Positions 14,078-21,330 of a DNA stretch of 36,157 bases are shown here, piece by piece. The stretch comes from Thermoactinospora rubra (GTDB lineage Bacteria > Actinomycetota > Actinomycetes > Streptosporangiales > Streptosporangiaceae). The stretch is from assembly GCF_002093975.1 (NCBI RefSeq), contig NZ_MSZZ01000075.1:1-36157 (forward strand), in the 5' to 3' direction. The notes under the pieces are model-generated. The model was not told the origin of the DNA, ran no database searches, and worked only from the letters and a program-made list of their open reading frames with translations. Numbering within the stretch: the stretch's first letter is position 1; each line of letters begins with the position of its first letter. The translations under genes and the position numbers were made by a program.

Positions 14078-14930
14078 CGGCCACCGCCAGCGTGATCCCG
14101 GGAACGCCGTCCGCACCGAGCAGGACGAATGTGGTCGCGACGGCGCGGCTGCACTGAAGCACCACCGGCCGCGAGGGGGCCAGGCTCCGCGCCGCATCCA
14201 TAATCATCCGGGTGCAGGACAGGTCGATGAAGGATAGCTCAGCCATGTTGACGGTGATGGCGCCGTCCACCCGGATCGCCTCCGACAACGCCAGCGCCAG
14301 CGAGTCCGCCGCCGCGCGGTCCAGCTGCCCGGCGATCCGGATGCCGGGGGGCGCGTACTGGCGGCAGATCCGCAGCAGCGGGTCGCTGTGGTAGGTCGCC
14401 GCGGCGACCGAGCGCGTGTGGAAGGGGGACACCGAGGCGAGGGTGACGGGGTCGAAGCGCTCGCGGTCGTACTGGCACAGCACCGACACGCTGGTGCCCG
14501 GCAGTACCGTGGCGACCTTCTCCTCGAACTCGGGCAGCTGCTCGATGCCGCGGACCGGCCGCAGCGCCCAGCCCATGTCCAGCGCCACCCGCAGCCCCGC
14601 GTAGCCCTCCCGGGTGCTGGCCTCCATCTGCGAGCACAGCCATTCCACGGCGTGCTCGGCGGAGAACGACTGCCCGGCCAGCCAGCCGTTCTGGAAGGCC
14701 ACGACGCTGATCTGCCGCATGGCCGGCTGGACGGCGATGCCGCGCCGGACCAGCTCGCGCAGGGCGGCCTGCGGCTCCTCGCACAGCCACACGACCCGCA
14801 GCCCGCCGGCCAGCCCGTCGCGGACGAAGGCCGCGGTCAGGTCGAGCAGTTCCTCCGGCTCGCCGAAGGTCAGACACGCATGGTCGTTGACCGTCAGATC
14901 CGTGATCTGCACCTCAGCGCTCACCGTCAT
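14067..14930 (-). CDS. MEDS-STAS sensory protein
   Basis: This is a 287-residue protein with an N-terminal MEDS (DcmR-like sensory) domain, about 12-165, and a C-terminal STAS domain, about 190-280. The MEDS part opens VNDHACLTFGEPEELLDLTAAF and continues GGLRVVWLCEEPQ, the standard family start. This group shares distant ancestry with RecA/KaiC-like folds. The STAS part has AITVNMAELSFIDLSCTRMI; the switch position after Asp is Leu, followed by Ser. MEDS-STAS proteins act upstream of anti-sigma kinases in actinomycete stress signalling. The start ATG 14930 follows GGGATGGTGACACG; the reading frame further upstream is not used. It heads an operon with the ATPase-STAS gene and is divergent from the SpoIIE phosphatase gene. 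Confidence 0.82.
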   Translation of the reverse strand: MTVSAEVQITDLTVNDHACLTFGEPEELLDLTAAFVRDGLAGGLRVVWLCEEPQAALRELVRRGIAVQPAMRQISVVAFQNGWLAGQSFSAEHAVEWLCSQMEASTREGYAGLRVALDMGWALRPVRGIEQLPEFEEKVATVLPGTSVSVLCQYDRERFDPVTLASVSPFHTRSVAAATYHSDPLLRICRQYAPPGIRIAGQLDRAAADSLALALSEAIRVDGAITVNMAELSFIDLSCTRMIMDAARSLAPSRPVVLQCSRAVATTFVLLGADGVPGITLAVADER

Positions 14931-15137
14931 CGTGTCACCATCCCACTGCGGCCGACGCCGCGAGTCCGCCACCGGGGCACCCAGCGTAGTGATCGGATGC
15001 GGTCGTCCGCACATGCACTACACCGCAGACGCCCCTTCAAACCCGCACGGGCGCTTGACTGTCGGCGAAGGTCCAGTTCAGCGCGATAGCGTGGCACATG
15101 AGGGGAATCGTCCCTGAGGTACCGCCAGCGGGAGGGG

Positions 15138-17264
15138 GTGATGGCCTTGGCGGAACCCGCTTCGCCCGCCGCCGAGGGCGCCCGGCACGAGGGGTGCGGC
15201 ACGCTGGCCTCGATCCTGGCCGACACCCTGCGGGAGATCGGCGCCCACACCGGCGCGATCTACCGCCTGGTGCCCCAGCGCCAGGTGCTGGAACTGCTGG
15301 TCATGGAGGGGCTGCCCCGCGAGTTCGTCCAGCCGTGGGAACGGGTGAGCCTGAGCGCGCCCATCCCGGTGGCCGACGCGCTGCGCGACAGGCGGCTGGT
15401 GTGGATCACGGGCGAGGAGGAGATGGCGCACCGCTACCCGGCCGTCGCGGTGGCGCTGCCGTACGAGTTCTCCCTGGCCGCGCTGCCCCTGTCGGTGGGC
15501 GAGGACGACTACGGGGCGATGTTCGTGGTGTGGTCCGGCGCCTATCCCCCGCCCTCGGCCGGCGAGCGCGACAGGCTCACCGCCGCCGCCGCGGTGCTGG
15601 CGCGCAGGCTGCGCGACCTGCCGCCCGGCCCTGCGACGCCCGGCAGGGACGAGGTGGCCGCGGCCGTCCCCGACCGGGCCGAGATGCTGGGCGCGATGGT
15701 CGGGCGGCTGCCCGAGGGGATCTGCACGCTGGACGCCCGGGGCCGGCTCACCTACATCAGCCCCAAGGGGGCCGCGCTGCTCGGGGAGTCGCCGCTGCGG
15801 CTGCTCGGCATCCAGCCGTGGACGGTGCTGACGTGGCTGGACGATCCGGTGTACGAGGACCGCTACCGCAGGGCGATGATCAGCCAGCAGCCGACCTCGT
15901 TCGTGGCGCTGCGCCCGCCGGACCGGTGGCTGTCCTTCGAGCTGTACCCGTCGATCTCCGGCGTCACGGTGCGCATCACCCCGGCCCCGGCCGACTCCGA
16001 ACCCCAGCCCGCGCCCAGGCAGCCGGTGGACGTGGCGCTCCCCACCCGGGCCGGGGCCATCTACCACGTGCTGCACCTGGCCGGCACGCTCACCCAGGCC
16101 ATGAGCGTGCAGGACGTGGTGGACCTGCTCGCCGACCAGATCGTGCCGGCCTTCGGCGCCCACGCGGTGGCGCTCCTGACGGCCCACGAGGGGCGGGTGG
16201 CCGTCCTGGGCCATCGCGGCTTCCCGCAGCACGTCGTCGACCAGTACGGCAGGCTGTCGCTGACCGCGCCCACGCCCAGCGTGCGGACGATGGTCACGGG
16301 CGTGCCCGGCTTCTTCGAGTCGGAGAAGGAGCTGTACGACATCTACCCCTCGGCGGTCGCCCCGGACGACGGGATGGCCGCCTGGGCGCTGCTGCCCCTG
16401 ATCGCCTCGGGCCGCCCCGTGGGCACCTGCGTGATCGCCTTCGCCGAGCCGCACCGCTTCACCGTCGAGGAGCGGGCCGTCCTGACCTCGCTGGGCGGCC
16501 TGCTCGCCCAGGCGCTGGAACGTGCCAGGCTGTACGACGCGACGCTGGAGCTGGCGCACGGCCTGCAGCAGGGGCTGCTCCCCCACGCCTTCCCGGACGT
16601 GCCCGGGCTGAAGGCCGCGGCCCGCTACCTGCCCGGCACCGAGGGGATGGACATCGGCGGCGACTTCTACGACCTCATCCGCCTGCCGGGCGACACCGCG
16701 GCGGCCGTCATCGGCGACGTCCAGGGCCACAACGTCACCGCCGCCGCGCTCATGGGCCAGCTGCGCACCGCGATCCGCGCCTACGCCACCGCGGGCGCCG
16801 ACCCGGGCGAGGTGCTGTCCCGCACCAACCACCTGCTCACCGAGCTGTCCAGCGCCCTGTTCGCCAGCTGCGCCTACGTCCACCTGGACCTGCCGCACGG
16901 CACGGCGCGCGTGGCGCGGGCCGGCCACCCGCATCCGCTGATCCGGCGTCCCGGCGGCCGCGTGGAGGTGCTGGAGGTTCCGGACGGCATGCTGCTGGGC
17001 GTCTCGCCCGAGACGACCTACACCTGCCTGGACGTGTCCCTGGAGCCCGGCGCCATCCTGGCCCTCTACACCGACGGCCTGGTCGAGACGCCCGGCAAGG
17101 ACATCGACGAGGGGCTGGCCGTGCTGTCCGCCGAGCTGGCCGCCGCCGGCGACCGTCCGCTGGACGAGCTGGCGGACCACCTGATCGCCCGGGCTCCGGC
17201 GCCTGGCGGCCACAGCGACGACATCGCCCTGCTCCTGCTGCGCCTCACCGGTCCCGGCCGCTGA
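15138..17264 (+). CDS. GAF-PAS-GAF-SpoIIE (PP2C-type) phosphatase
   Basis: This 708-residue cytoplasmic phosphatase has GAF domain 1 (about 20-165), a PAS domain (about 185-275, LGAMVGRLPEGICTLDARGR), GAF 2 (about 305-465) and a SpoIIE/PP2C domain (about 490-705). Catalytic features are MDIGGDFYD, IGDVQGHN (Asp and Gly-His of the metal site), LYTDGLVE and the closing HSDDIALLLL. Such enzymes dephosphorylate STAS anti-anti-sigma factors, so it is a plausible partner of the divergent MEDS-STAS and ATPase-STAS proteins. The start is uncertain: GTG 15138 and ATG 15141 both lie immediately after GGAGGGG, and TTG 15147 (LAEPAS) has better spacing. The stop codon sits in the loop of a terminator hairpin. 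Confidence 0.9.
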   Translation: MMALAEPASPAAEGARHEGCGTLASILADTLREIGAHTGAIYRLVPQRQVLELLVMEGLPREFVQPWERVSLSAPIPVADALRDRRLVWITGEEEMAHRYPAVAVALPYEFSLAALPLSVGEDDYGAMFVVWSGAYPPPSAGERDRLTAAAAVLARRLRDLPPGPATPGRDEVAAAVPDRAEMLGAMVGRLPEGICTLDARGRLTYISPKGAALLGESPLRLLGIQPWTVLTWLDDPVYEDRYRRAMISQQPTSFVALRPPDRWLSFELYPSISGVTVRITPAPADSEPQPAPRQPVDVALPTRAGAIYHVLHLAGTLTQAMSVQDVVDLLADQIVPAFGAHAVALLTAHEGRVAVLGHRGFPQHVVDQYGRLSLTAPTPSVRTMVTGVPGFFESEKELYDIYPSAVAPDDGMAAWALLPLIASGRPVGTCVIAFAEPHRFTVEERAVLTSLGGLLAQALERARLYDATLELAHGLQQGLLPHAFPDVPGLKAAARYLPGTEGMDIGGDFYDLIRLPGDTAAAVIGDVQGHNVTAAALMGQLRTAIRAYATAGADPGEVLSRTNHLLTELSSALFASCAYVHLDLPHGTARVARAGHPHPLIRRPGGRVEVLEVPDGMLLGVSPETTYTCLDVSLEPGAILALYTDGLVETPGKDIDEGLAVLSAELAAAGDRPLDELADHLIARAPAPGGHSDDIALLLLRLTGPGR

Positions 17265-17273
17265 GCGGCCGGG
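17253..17273. terminator. Hairpin with the SpoIIE stop codon as its loop
   Basis: CCCGGCCGC and GCGGCCGGG are perfect 9-base arms; the three-base loop TGA is the stop codon of the phosphatase gene. It sits between convergent genes and may terminate from either side. Confidence 0.6.
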
Positions 17274-17330
17274 TGCCACGGCGGCGGGAACCACGCGGTG
17301 ACCACCGCCTGGATCCGGCCGCGTGACCGC

Positions 17331-18110
17331 TCACGAGAGGATCCGCGCCAGGTAGGACCGGCCGATCCGCGCCGACTCGGCCGGGGTGACCCGCGGGTTG
17401 TCGCGCTCGACGACGTACCAGCCGCCGTAGCCGATCTCGCGTAGCGTGCGCAGGTATCCGGCCAGGTCCAGCCCCGCGTCGCCCATCCCCAGCTCGGCGA
17501 ACTCGCCGTCCTTGACGCTCCAGTCCTTCAGGTGCGTGTGGACGATCTTGTCGGGGTAGGCGGCCGCCACCTTGGCCGGGTCGCTGCGCACGGCGGTGAG
17601 GTGGCCGGTGTCGATGCACAGCTTGAGGTCCGGGATGTGCGCGAGCAGCCGTTCGACCTCCTCGTGGGTCTCCACGATGCACCCGGTGTGGGGGTGGAAG
17701 GCGATCGTCTGCCCGTGCGCCTCGGCGTCGGCGACGGCGATCGCCAGGCTCTCGCCGAAGGCGGCGTAGTCCTCCTCGAAGGTGGTACGGCGGGGCTCGG
17801 CCAGCCACCCGCCGCACACCATGATCGTGGTGATGCCCAGCTCGCCCGCGTAGTCCAGGTCGGCACGGTAGCCGCGCGGGTCGCCCGGCCTGGCGTTGAC
17901 GAAGGAGGCGTAGGCGGCCGCCTGCAGCCCGTGGGCGGCCAGGCGCCCGGCCGTCGCGGACGCGGGGCCGAAGTGCTCGGCGGCGTTCATGAGCTCGACG
18001 CCGTCGTACCCGGCCTCCTTGATCGCCGCGAGCATCGCGTCCGCGTCGAGCGGCCGGTCGTTCTGGGCGTGCCAGCTGGTCCACGTGAACATGTGGTGCG
18101 CGATCCGCAT
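17331..18110 (-). CDS. Sugar phosphate isomerase/epimerase-type TIM barrel protein
   Basis: This 259-residue AP-endonuclease-2/xylose-isomerase-like TIM barrel protein is related to IolE/IolI and hydroxypyruvate isomerases. Metal-site strands are visible: GYDGVELMNAAEHFG, IAFHPHTGCIVETHEEV, LKLCIDTGHLTAVRSDP, IVHTHLKDW and GYGGWYVVERDNP. The pattern of Glu, Asp, His and Glu is complete for one divalent metal. Substrate unknown, probably a ketose or keto-inositol type sugar. ATG 18110 follows CAGTGCAGGAGAGCC. It is divergent from a second isomerase and dehydrogenase; between them lie three TTTCANTGAAA-like sites, so all are probably co-regulated by the LacI protein at 20251. Confidence 0.88.
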   Translation of the reverse strand: MRIAHHMFTWTSWHAQNDRPLDADAMLAAIKEAGYDGVELMNAAEHFGPASATAGRLAAHGLQAAAYASFVNARPGDPRGYRADLDYAGELGITTIMVCGGWLAEPRRTTFEEDYAAFGESLAIAVADAEAHGQTIAFHPHTGCIVETHEEVERLLAHIPDLKLCIDTGHLTAVRSDPAKVAAAYPDKIVHTHLKDWSVKDGEFAELGMGDAGLDLAGYLRTLREIGYGGWYVVERDNPRVTPAESARIGRSYLARILS

Positions 18111-18123
18111 GGCTCTCCTGCAC

Positions 18124-18139
18124 TGAAATTTCAATGAAA
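18124..18139. promoter_or_regulatory. LacI-type operator next to the minus-strand isomerase
   Basis: TTTCAATGAAA (18129-18139) fits TTTCANTGAAA exactly, and the overlapping TGAAATTTCA (18124-18133) provides another half-site. It lies 14-29 bases upstream of the ATG at 18110, in the leader or promoter of that gene. Confidence 0.65.
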
Positions 18140-18249
18140 TCAAGCGTTCTCCGTTCGACGTTAGGCGTGTTCAGGGCAGCCGTCAAGAGGGATTCCACAT
18201 GACGAAATCCCGCCAAATACCCATTGACACCGTCAAATCAGCAACCTAG

Positions 18250-18283
18250 TTTCGATGAAACTGCGCTTGATGTTTCAGTGAAA
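18250..18283. promoter_or_regulatory. Two LacI-type operators next to the plus-strand isomerase operon
   Basis: TTTCGATGAAA (18250-18260) and TTTCAGTGAAA (18273-18283) are 23 bases apart, about two helical turns, and end 25 bases before the ATG at 18309. The second is a perfect match to TTTCANTGAAA, the first has one changed base. TTGACA at 18224-18229 upstream could be a -35 box, which would put the operators over the -10 region and start of transcription. Confidence 0.68.
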
Positions 18284-18308
18284 TCCAGTACGCCCAGGAA
18301 AGGGACCC

Positions 18309-19118
18309 ATGAACACGATCTCCTTCATGGGAGCCAACTACGTCACCAGGGAGTGCGGCTATCGCATGCCCGAGGAGGGCTGGGGCCAGGCGCATCGCCG
18401 TACCAGCGAGCGCTTCGCTCCCCTCGCCACCTTCGCGGAGCGGTTCGGCGAGCTGGCGGCCGAGGTGGCGGGGCACGGCTTCACCGCCATGGACGTGTGG
18501 ATGGCGCACCTCGATCCGCCGTGGGCCACCGACGAGCACATCGCGATCGCCACCGGGCTGCTGCGCGAGCACGGGCTCACCGTGCCGAGCCTGGCCGGGT
18601 CCGTGGGCGCCACGATCGAGGACTTCGCCCGGGTGTGCCGCGTCGCCGCCGGTCTCGGCGCGCCGGTCGTGGGCGGCATGGCGCCCGTGCTGGCCGCCGA
18701 CCGGGCCGGGGTGCTGGCCCTGCTGGAGGAGCACGACCTCGTGCTCGGCGTGGAGAACCACCCCGAGCGCACCCCGGAGGAGTACCTGGCGGTGCTCGGC
18801 GACCCCCATCCGAGGATCGGCGCCGCCCTCGACACCGGCTGGTTCGGCACGCACGGCTTCGACGCGGCCGAAGCCATCGAGGCCGTGGCCGATCGCCTGG
18901 TCCACGTCCACCTCAAGGACGTCAAGGCGCCCGGCGGCCACGAGACGGTCGGCTTCGGGCAGGGCTGCGTGCCGATCCGCGCCTGCGTCGAGGCGCTGGG
19001 GCGCATCGGGTACGGCGGCGCGATCAGCATCGAGCACGAACCCGAGCTCGGCGACCCGGTCCCCGACGTGCTGGCCTCGCGCGAGCTGCTCACCCAGTGG
19101 ATGGACGGGAGGATCTGA
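18309..19118 (+). CDS. Second sugar phosphate isomerase/epimerase-type TIM barrel protein
   Basis: This is a 269-residue TIM barrel protein of the same superfamily as the divergent gene but only distantly similar in sequence. Metal-site strands are GFTAMDVWMAHLDPP, LVLGVENHPERTPEEY, IGAALDTGWFGTHGF, LVHVHLKDVKAPGGHE and GYGGAISIEHEPE. Two barrel isomerases with a Gfo/Idh/MocA dehydrogenase are typical of inositol or unusual-sugar degradation or modification loci; the exact sugar cannot be read from sequence. ATG 18309 is preceded by AGGAAAGGGACCC. It is co-transcribed with the dehydrogenase, whose ATG begins one base after this stop codon. Confidence 0.88.
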   Translation: MNTISFMGANYVTRECGYRMPEEGWGQAHRRTSERFAPLATFAERFGELAAEVAGHGFTAMDVWMAHLDPPWATDEHIAIATGLLREHGLTVPSLAGSVGATIEDFARVCRVAAGLGAPVVGGMAPVLAADRAGVLALLEEHDLVLGVENHPERTPEEYLAVLGDPHPRIGAALDTGWFGTHGFDAAEAIEAVADRLVHVHLKDVKAPGGHETVGFGQGCVPIRACVEALGRIGYGGAISIEHEPELGDPVPDVLASRELLTQWMDGRI

Positions 19119-19119
19119 G

Positions 19120-20199
19120 ATGGGTTCCGATGTGACCGGCGTGGCGATCGTGGGGTGCGGCAACATCGCGCAGGCCTACGCCGCCAACCTGACCGCCTAC
19201 CCCGAGATCGGCCTGCGCGGCGTGTGGGACCTCGCCCAGGAGCGGGCCGAGGAGCTGGCGGCCCGGCACGGCGTGCGCGCCTACACCTCGCTGGAGGACG
19301 TGCTGGCCGACGACGGCGTGGACATCGTCGTCAACCTGACGGCGCACGCCGCCCACTACGAGGTGACGCGCCGCGGCCTGGAGTCCGGCAAGCACGTGCA
19401 CAGCGAGAAGCCGCTGACGCTCGCCCACGCCGAGGCCGCCGAGCTGGTGAAGATCGCCGAAACCCGCGGGCTGCGCCTGGGAGCCGCTCCGGCCACCTTC
19501 CTCGGCGAGGCGCAGCAGACCGCGTTGAAGCTGCTGCGCGAGGGCGCCATCGGGACGGTCCGCGTGGTCTTCGCCGAGGTGAACTGGGGCAGGATCGAGA
19601 CCTGGCACCCCAGCCCGATCGGCTTCTACGAGGTGGGGCCGCTGTTCGACGTGGGGGTCTATCCGCTGACGATCGCAACCGCCGCGCTGGGACCGGCCAG
19701 GAGGGTCAGCGCCTACGCCACGATCGTCCACCCGCATCGGACGACGCTGAACGGCCTGCCGTTCACCCTCACCACGCCCGACTACGTCGTGGCCAACCTC
19801 GAGTTCGACGGCGGCGTGCGGCTGCGGCTGACCGTCGACTTCTACGTCAACAACGCCGTGACCCGGCAGCGCGGCATGGAGTTCCACGGCGACGACGGCG
19901 CGCTGCTGCTCGACAGCTGGCACGACTTCGACGCCGGGCTCGCCCTCAGCCGGGCCTACCAGGAGGTCCCCGCGCCGGTCGAGCCGGTGCGGGAGCCGTA
20001 CCGGGGCGTGGAGTGGGGGCGTGCGGTGCGCGACCTGGCCGACGCGATCAGGACCGGCCGCCCGCACCGGGCCACCGGCCGGCAGGCCGCGCACGTCGTG
20101 GAGATCCTCTGCGCGGTCCGCGAGTCCTACGAGACCGGGCAGCCCGTGGAGCTGAGCTCGGCCTTCGAGCCGCCCGCCCCGATGGACTGGGCGCGCTGA
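19120..20199 (+). CDS. Gfo/Idh/MocA-family NAD(P)-dependent oxidoreductase
   Basis: This 359-residue enzyme has an N-terminal Rossmann fold (GVAIVGCGNIAQAYAANL at residues 7-24, then HVHSEKPLTL around 92-101 with the family EKP lysine) and a C-terminal beta-sheet substrate domain (about 125-330). The family motif near the active site reads FDVGVYPLTIA, with Tyr where many members have His. That is the variant seen in glucose-fructose oxidoreductase and dihydrodiol-dehydrogenase-like enzymes. It should oxidise or reduce a sugar or cyclitol. It follows the isomerase gene at one-base spacing with GGGAGG before the stop, and a 20-base palindrome lies just after it. Confidence 0.9.
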   Translation: MGSDVTGVAIVGCGNIAQAYAANLTAYPEIGLRGVWDLAQERAEELAARHGVRAYTSLEDVLADDGVDIVVNLTAHAAHYEVTRRGLESGKHVHSEKPLTLAHAEAAELVKIAETRGLRLGAAPATFLGEAQQTALKLLREGAIGTVRVVFAEVNWGRIETWHPSPIGFYEVGPLFDVGVYPLTIATAALGPARRVSAYATIVHPHRTTLNGLPFTLTTPDYVVANLEFDGGVRLRLTVDFYVNNAVTRQRGMEFHGDDGALLLDSWHDFDAGLALSRAYQEVPAPVEPVREPYRGVEWGRAVRDLADAIRTGRPHRATGRQAAHVVEILCAVRESYETGQPVELSSAFEPPAPMDWAR

Positions 20200-20209
20200 G
20201 CCGCGGTTG

Positions 20210-20229
20210 CGGTACGGCATGCCGTACCG
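20210..20229. terminator. 20-base perfect palindrome between dehydrogenase and lacI-type gene
   Basis: CGGTACGGCATGCCGTACCG is a perfect palindrome 10 bases after the dehydrogenase stop. As RNA it can form a tight hairpin (attenuation between the catabolic genes and the regulator); as DNA it could be a second operator. It has no U tract. Confidence 0.5.
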
Positions 20230-20245
20230 TGTGAGCCTGGCTGAA

Positions 20246-20256
20246 CTTCAGTGAAG
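20246..20256 (+). promoter_or_regulatory. Operator-like site at the start of the LacI-type gene
   Basis: CTTCAGTGAAG is a perfect palindrome differing from the TTTCANTGAAA sites only at the outermost bases. It overlaps the GTG start codon (20251), an arrangement fitting autorepression. Confidence 0.5.
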
Positions 20257-21330
20257 CGAGGGCAGGTGCGCGCAGCAACGGGACGACCCACGTTGAAGGA
20301 CGTGGCCACGCGGGCCGGAGTGTCCATCGGCACCGCCTCGGCCGTCTTCGCCGGCAAGCCGTGGGTCACGGAGGCGACCAGGACGGCCGTGCTGGAGGCG
20401 GCGGCCGAGCTCGGCTACCGGCCGCGCGAGCGCAGGGCGGCCGCCCTGCCCGCCGCCGACGTGGGCACCGTGGGCTTCGTGTCGTGGATGAGCGAGATGT
20501 TCTCCCCCGCCAACCCCTACTACGCGCCGGTCCTGTTCGGCGCGCAGCAGGCGTGCGCGGAGCTGGGCATCTCCATCGCCTACGAGGTGGTCGACCCGGC
20601 GTCCGGGCGGCTGCCGCTGTGCGTGGAGCGGCGGCAGGTGAGCGGGCTGCTCGTGCTCAGCTTCGCCAGCGACGACGACTACCTGCGGCGCATCATCGCC
20701 GAGGGCGTCTCGTGCGTCCTGCTGGAGCACCCGGGGGCGGACCTGCCCGTGGACCACGTCCGCCACGACGACGAGACCGGCGGCCACCTGGCCGCCCGGC
20801 ACCTGCTCGACCTGGGCCACACCGATCCTCCCCCGGCCATCGTCACCGGCCCGGAGGGCGTCCTGCCGGCCGAGCACCGGCTCGCGGGGTACCGGCGGGC
20901 GCTGGCCGAGCGCGGGCTGCGGCCCCTGCCGGGTTATGTACGGCGCAGCCGCTTCGACGCCGCCACCGGCTACGAGCAGACGATGGAGCTGCTGGCGCTG
21001 CCCACCCCGCCCACGGCCGTGTTCTTCGCCAACGACGAGTCGGCTCTGGGCGGCCTGGACGCGCTGCGCGACCGGGGGCTGCGGGTGCCGGAGGACGTCA
21101 GCGTGATCGGCTACGACGACATCGCCATGGCGGCGCACGCCTCGCCGCCGCTGACCACGATCGCCTCGGACAAGGAGCTGCTGGGCGCCCAGGCCGTGTG
21201 GCACCTGGTCCAGCGCATCCGCAAGCCGGACATGACCAGCCGGGACACGCGGCTCGGGGTGCGCCCGGTGATGCGGTCCTCCACGGCCGTGCGCGTGCAT
21301 CGTGTCCGCTTCCCGGGCGAGACCGCATGA
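20251..21330 (+). CDS. LacI-family transcriptional regulator
   Basis: This is a 359-residue repressor. The HTH is TLKDVATRAGVSIGTASAVFAGKPWVTEATRTAVLEAAAELGYRP (about 14-58). The canonical VSxxTVSR is here VSIGTASA, and the hinge lacks the usual N-x-x-A-R-x-L, so base preference may be unusual. The sugar-binding part (about 70-345) has the periplasmic-binding-protein fold, with VDHVRHDDETGGHLAARHLLDLGH and SVIGYDDIAMAAHASPPLTTI. Start GTG 20251 lacks a ribosome-binding site; GTG 20266 is an alternative. The likely targets are the TTTCANTGAAA sites around 18.1-18.3 kb and its own start. Its stop overlaps the ATG of an ion transporter (ATGA), so the transporter is co-translated. Confidence 0.9.
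   Translation: MKRGQVRAATGRPTLKDVATRAGVSIGTASAVFAGKPWVTEATRTAVLEAAAELGYRPRERRAAALPAADVGTVGFVSWMSEMFSPANPYYAPVLFGAQQACAELGISIAYEVVDPASGRLPLCVERRQVSGLLVLSFASDDDYLRRIIAEGVSCVLLEHPGADLPVDHVRHDDETGGHLAARHLLDLGHTDPPPAIVTGPEGVLPAEHRLAGYRRALAERGLRPLPGYVRRSRFDAATGYEQTMELLALPTPPTAVFFANDESALGGLDALRDRGLRVPEDVSVIGYDDIAMAAHASPPLTTIASDKELLGAQAVWHLVQRIRKPDMTSRDTRLGVRPVMRSSTAVRVHRVRFPGETA

Noticed and set aside
15078..17294. 738-codon open frame on the minus strand opposite the SpoIIE phosphatase gene
   Set aside because: Composition (Gln/Arg/His/Gly-rich, no recognisable domain) is that of an antisense shadow; the plus strand encodes a complete multidomain phosphatase.
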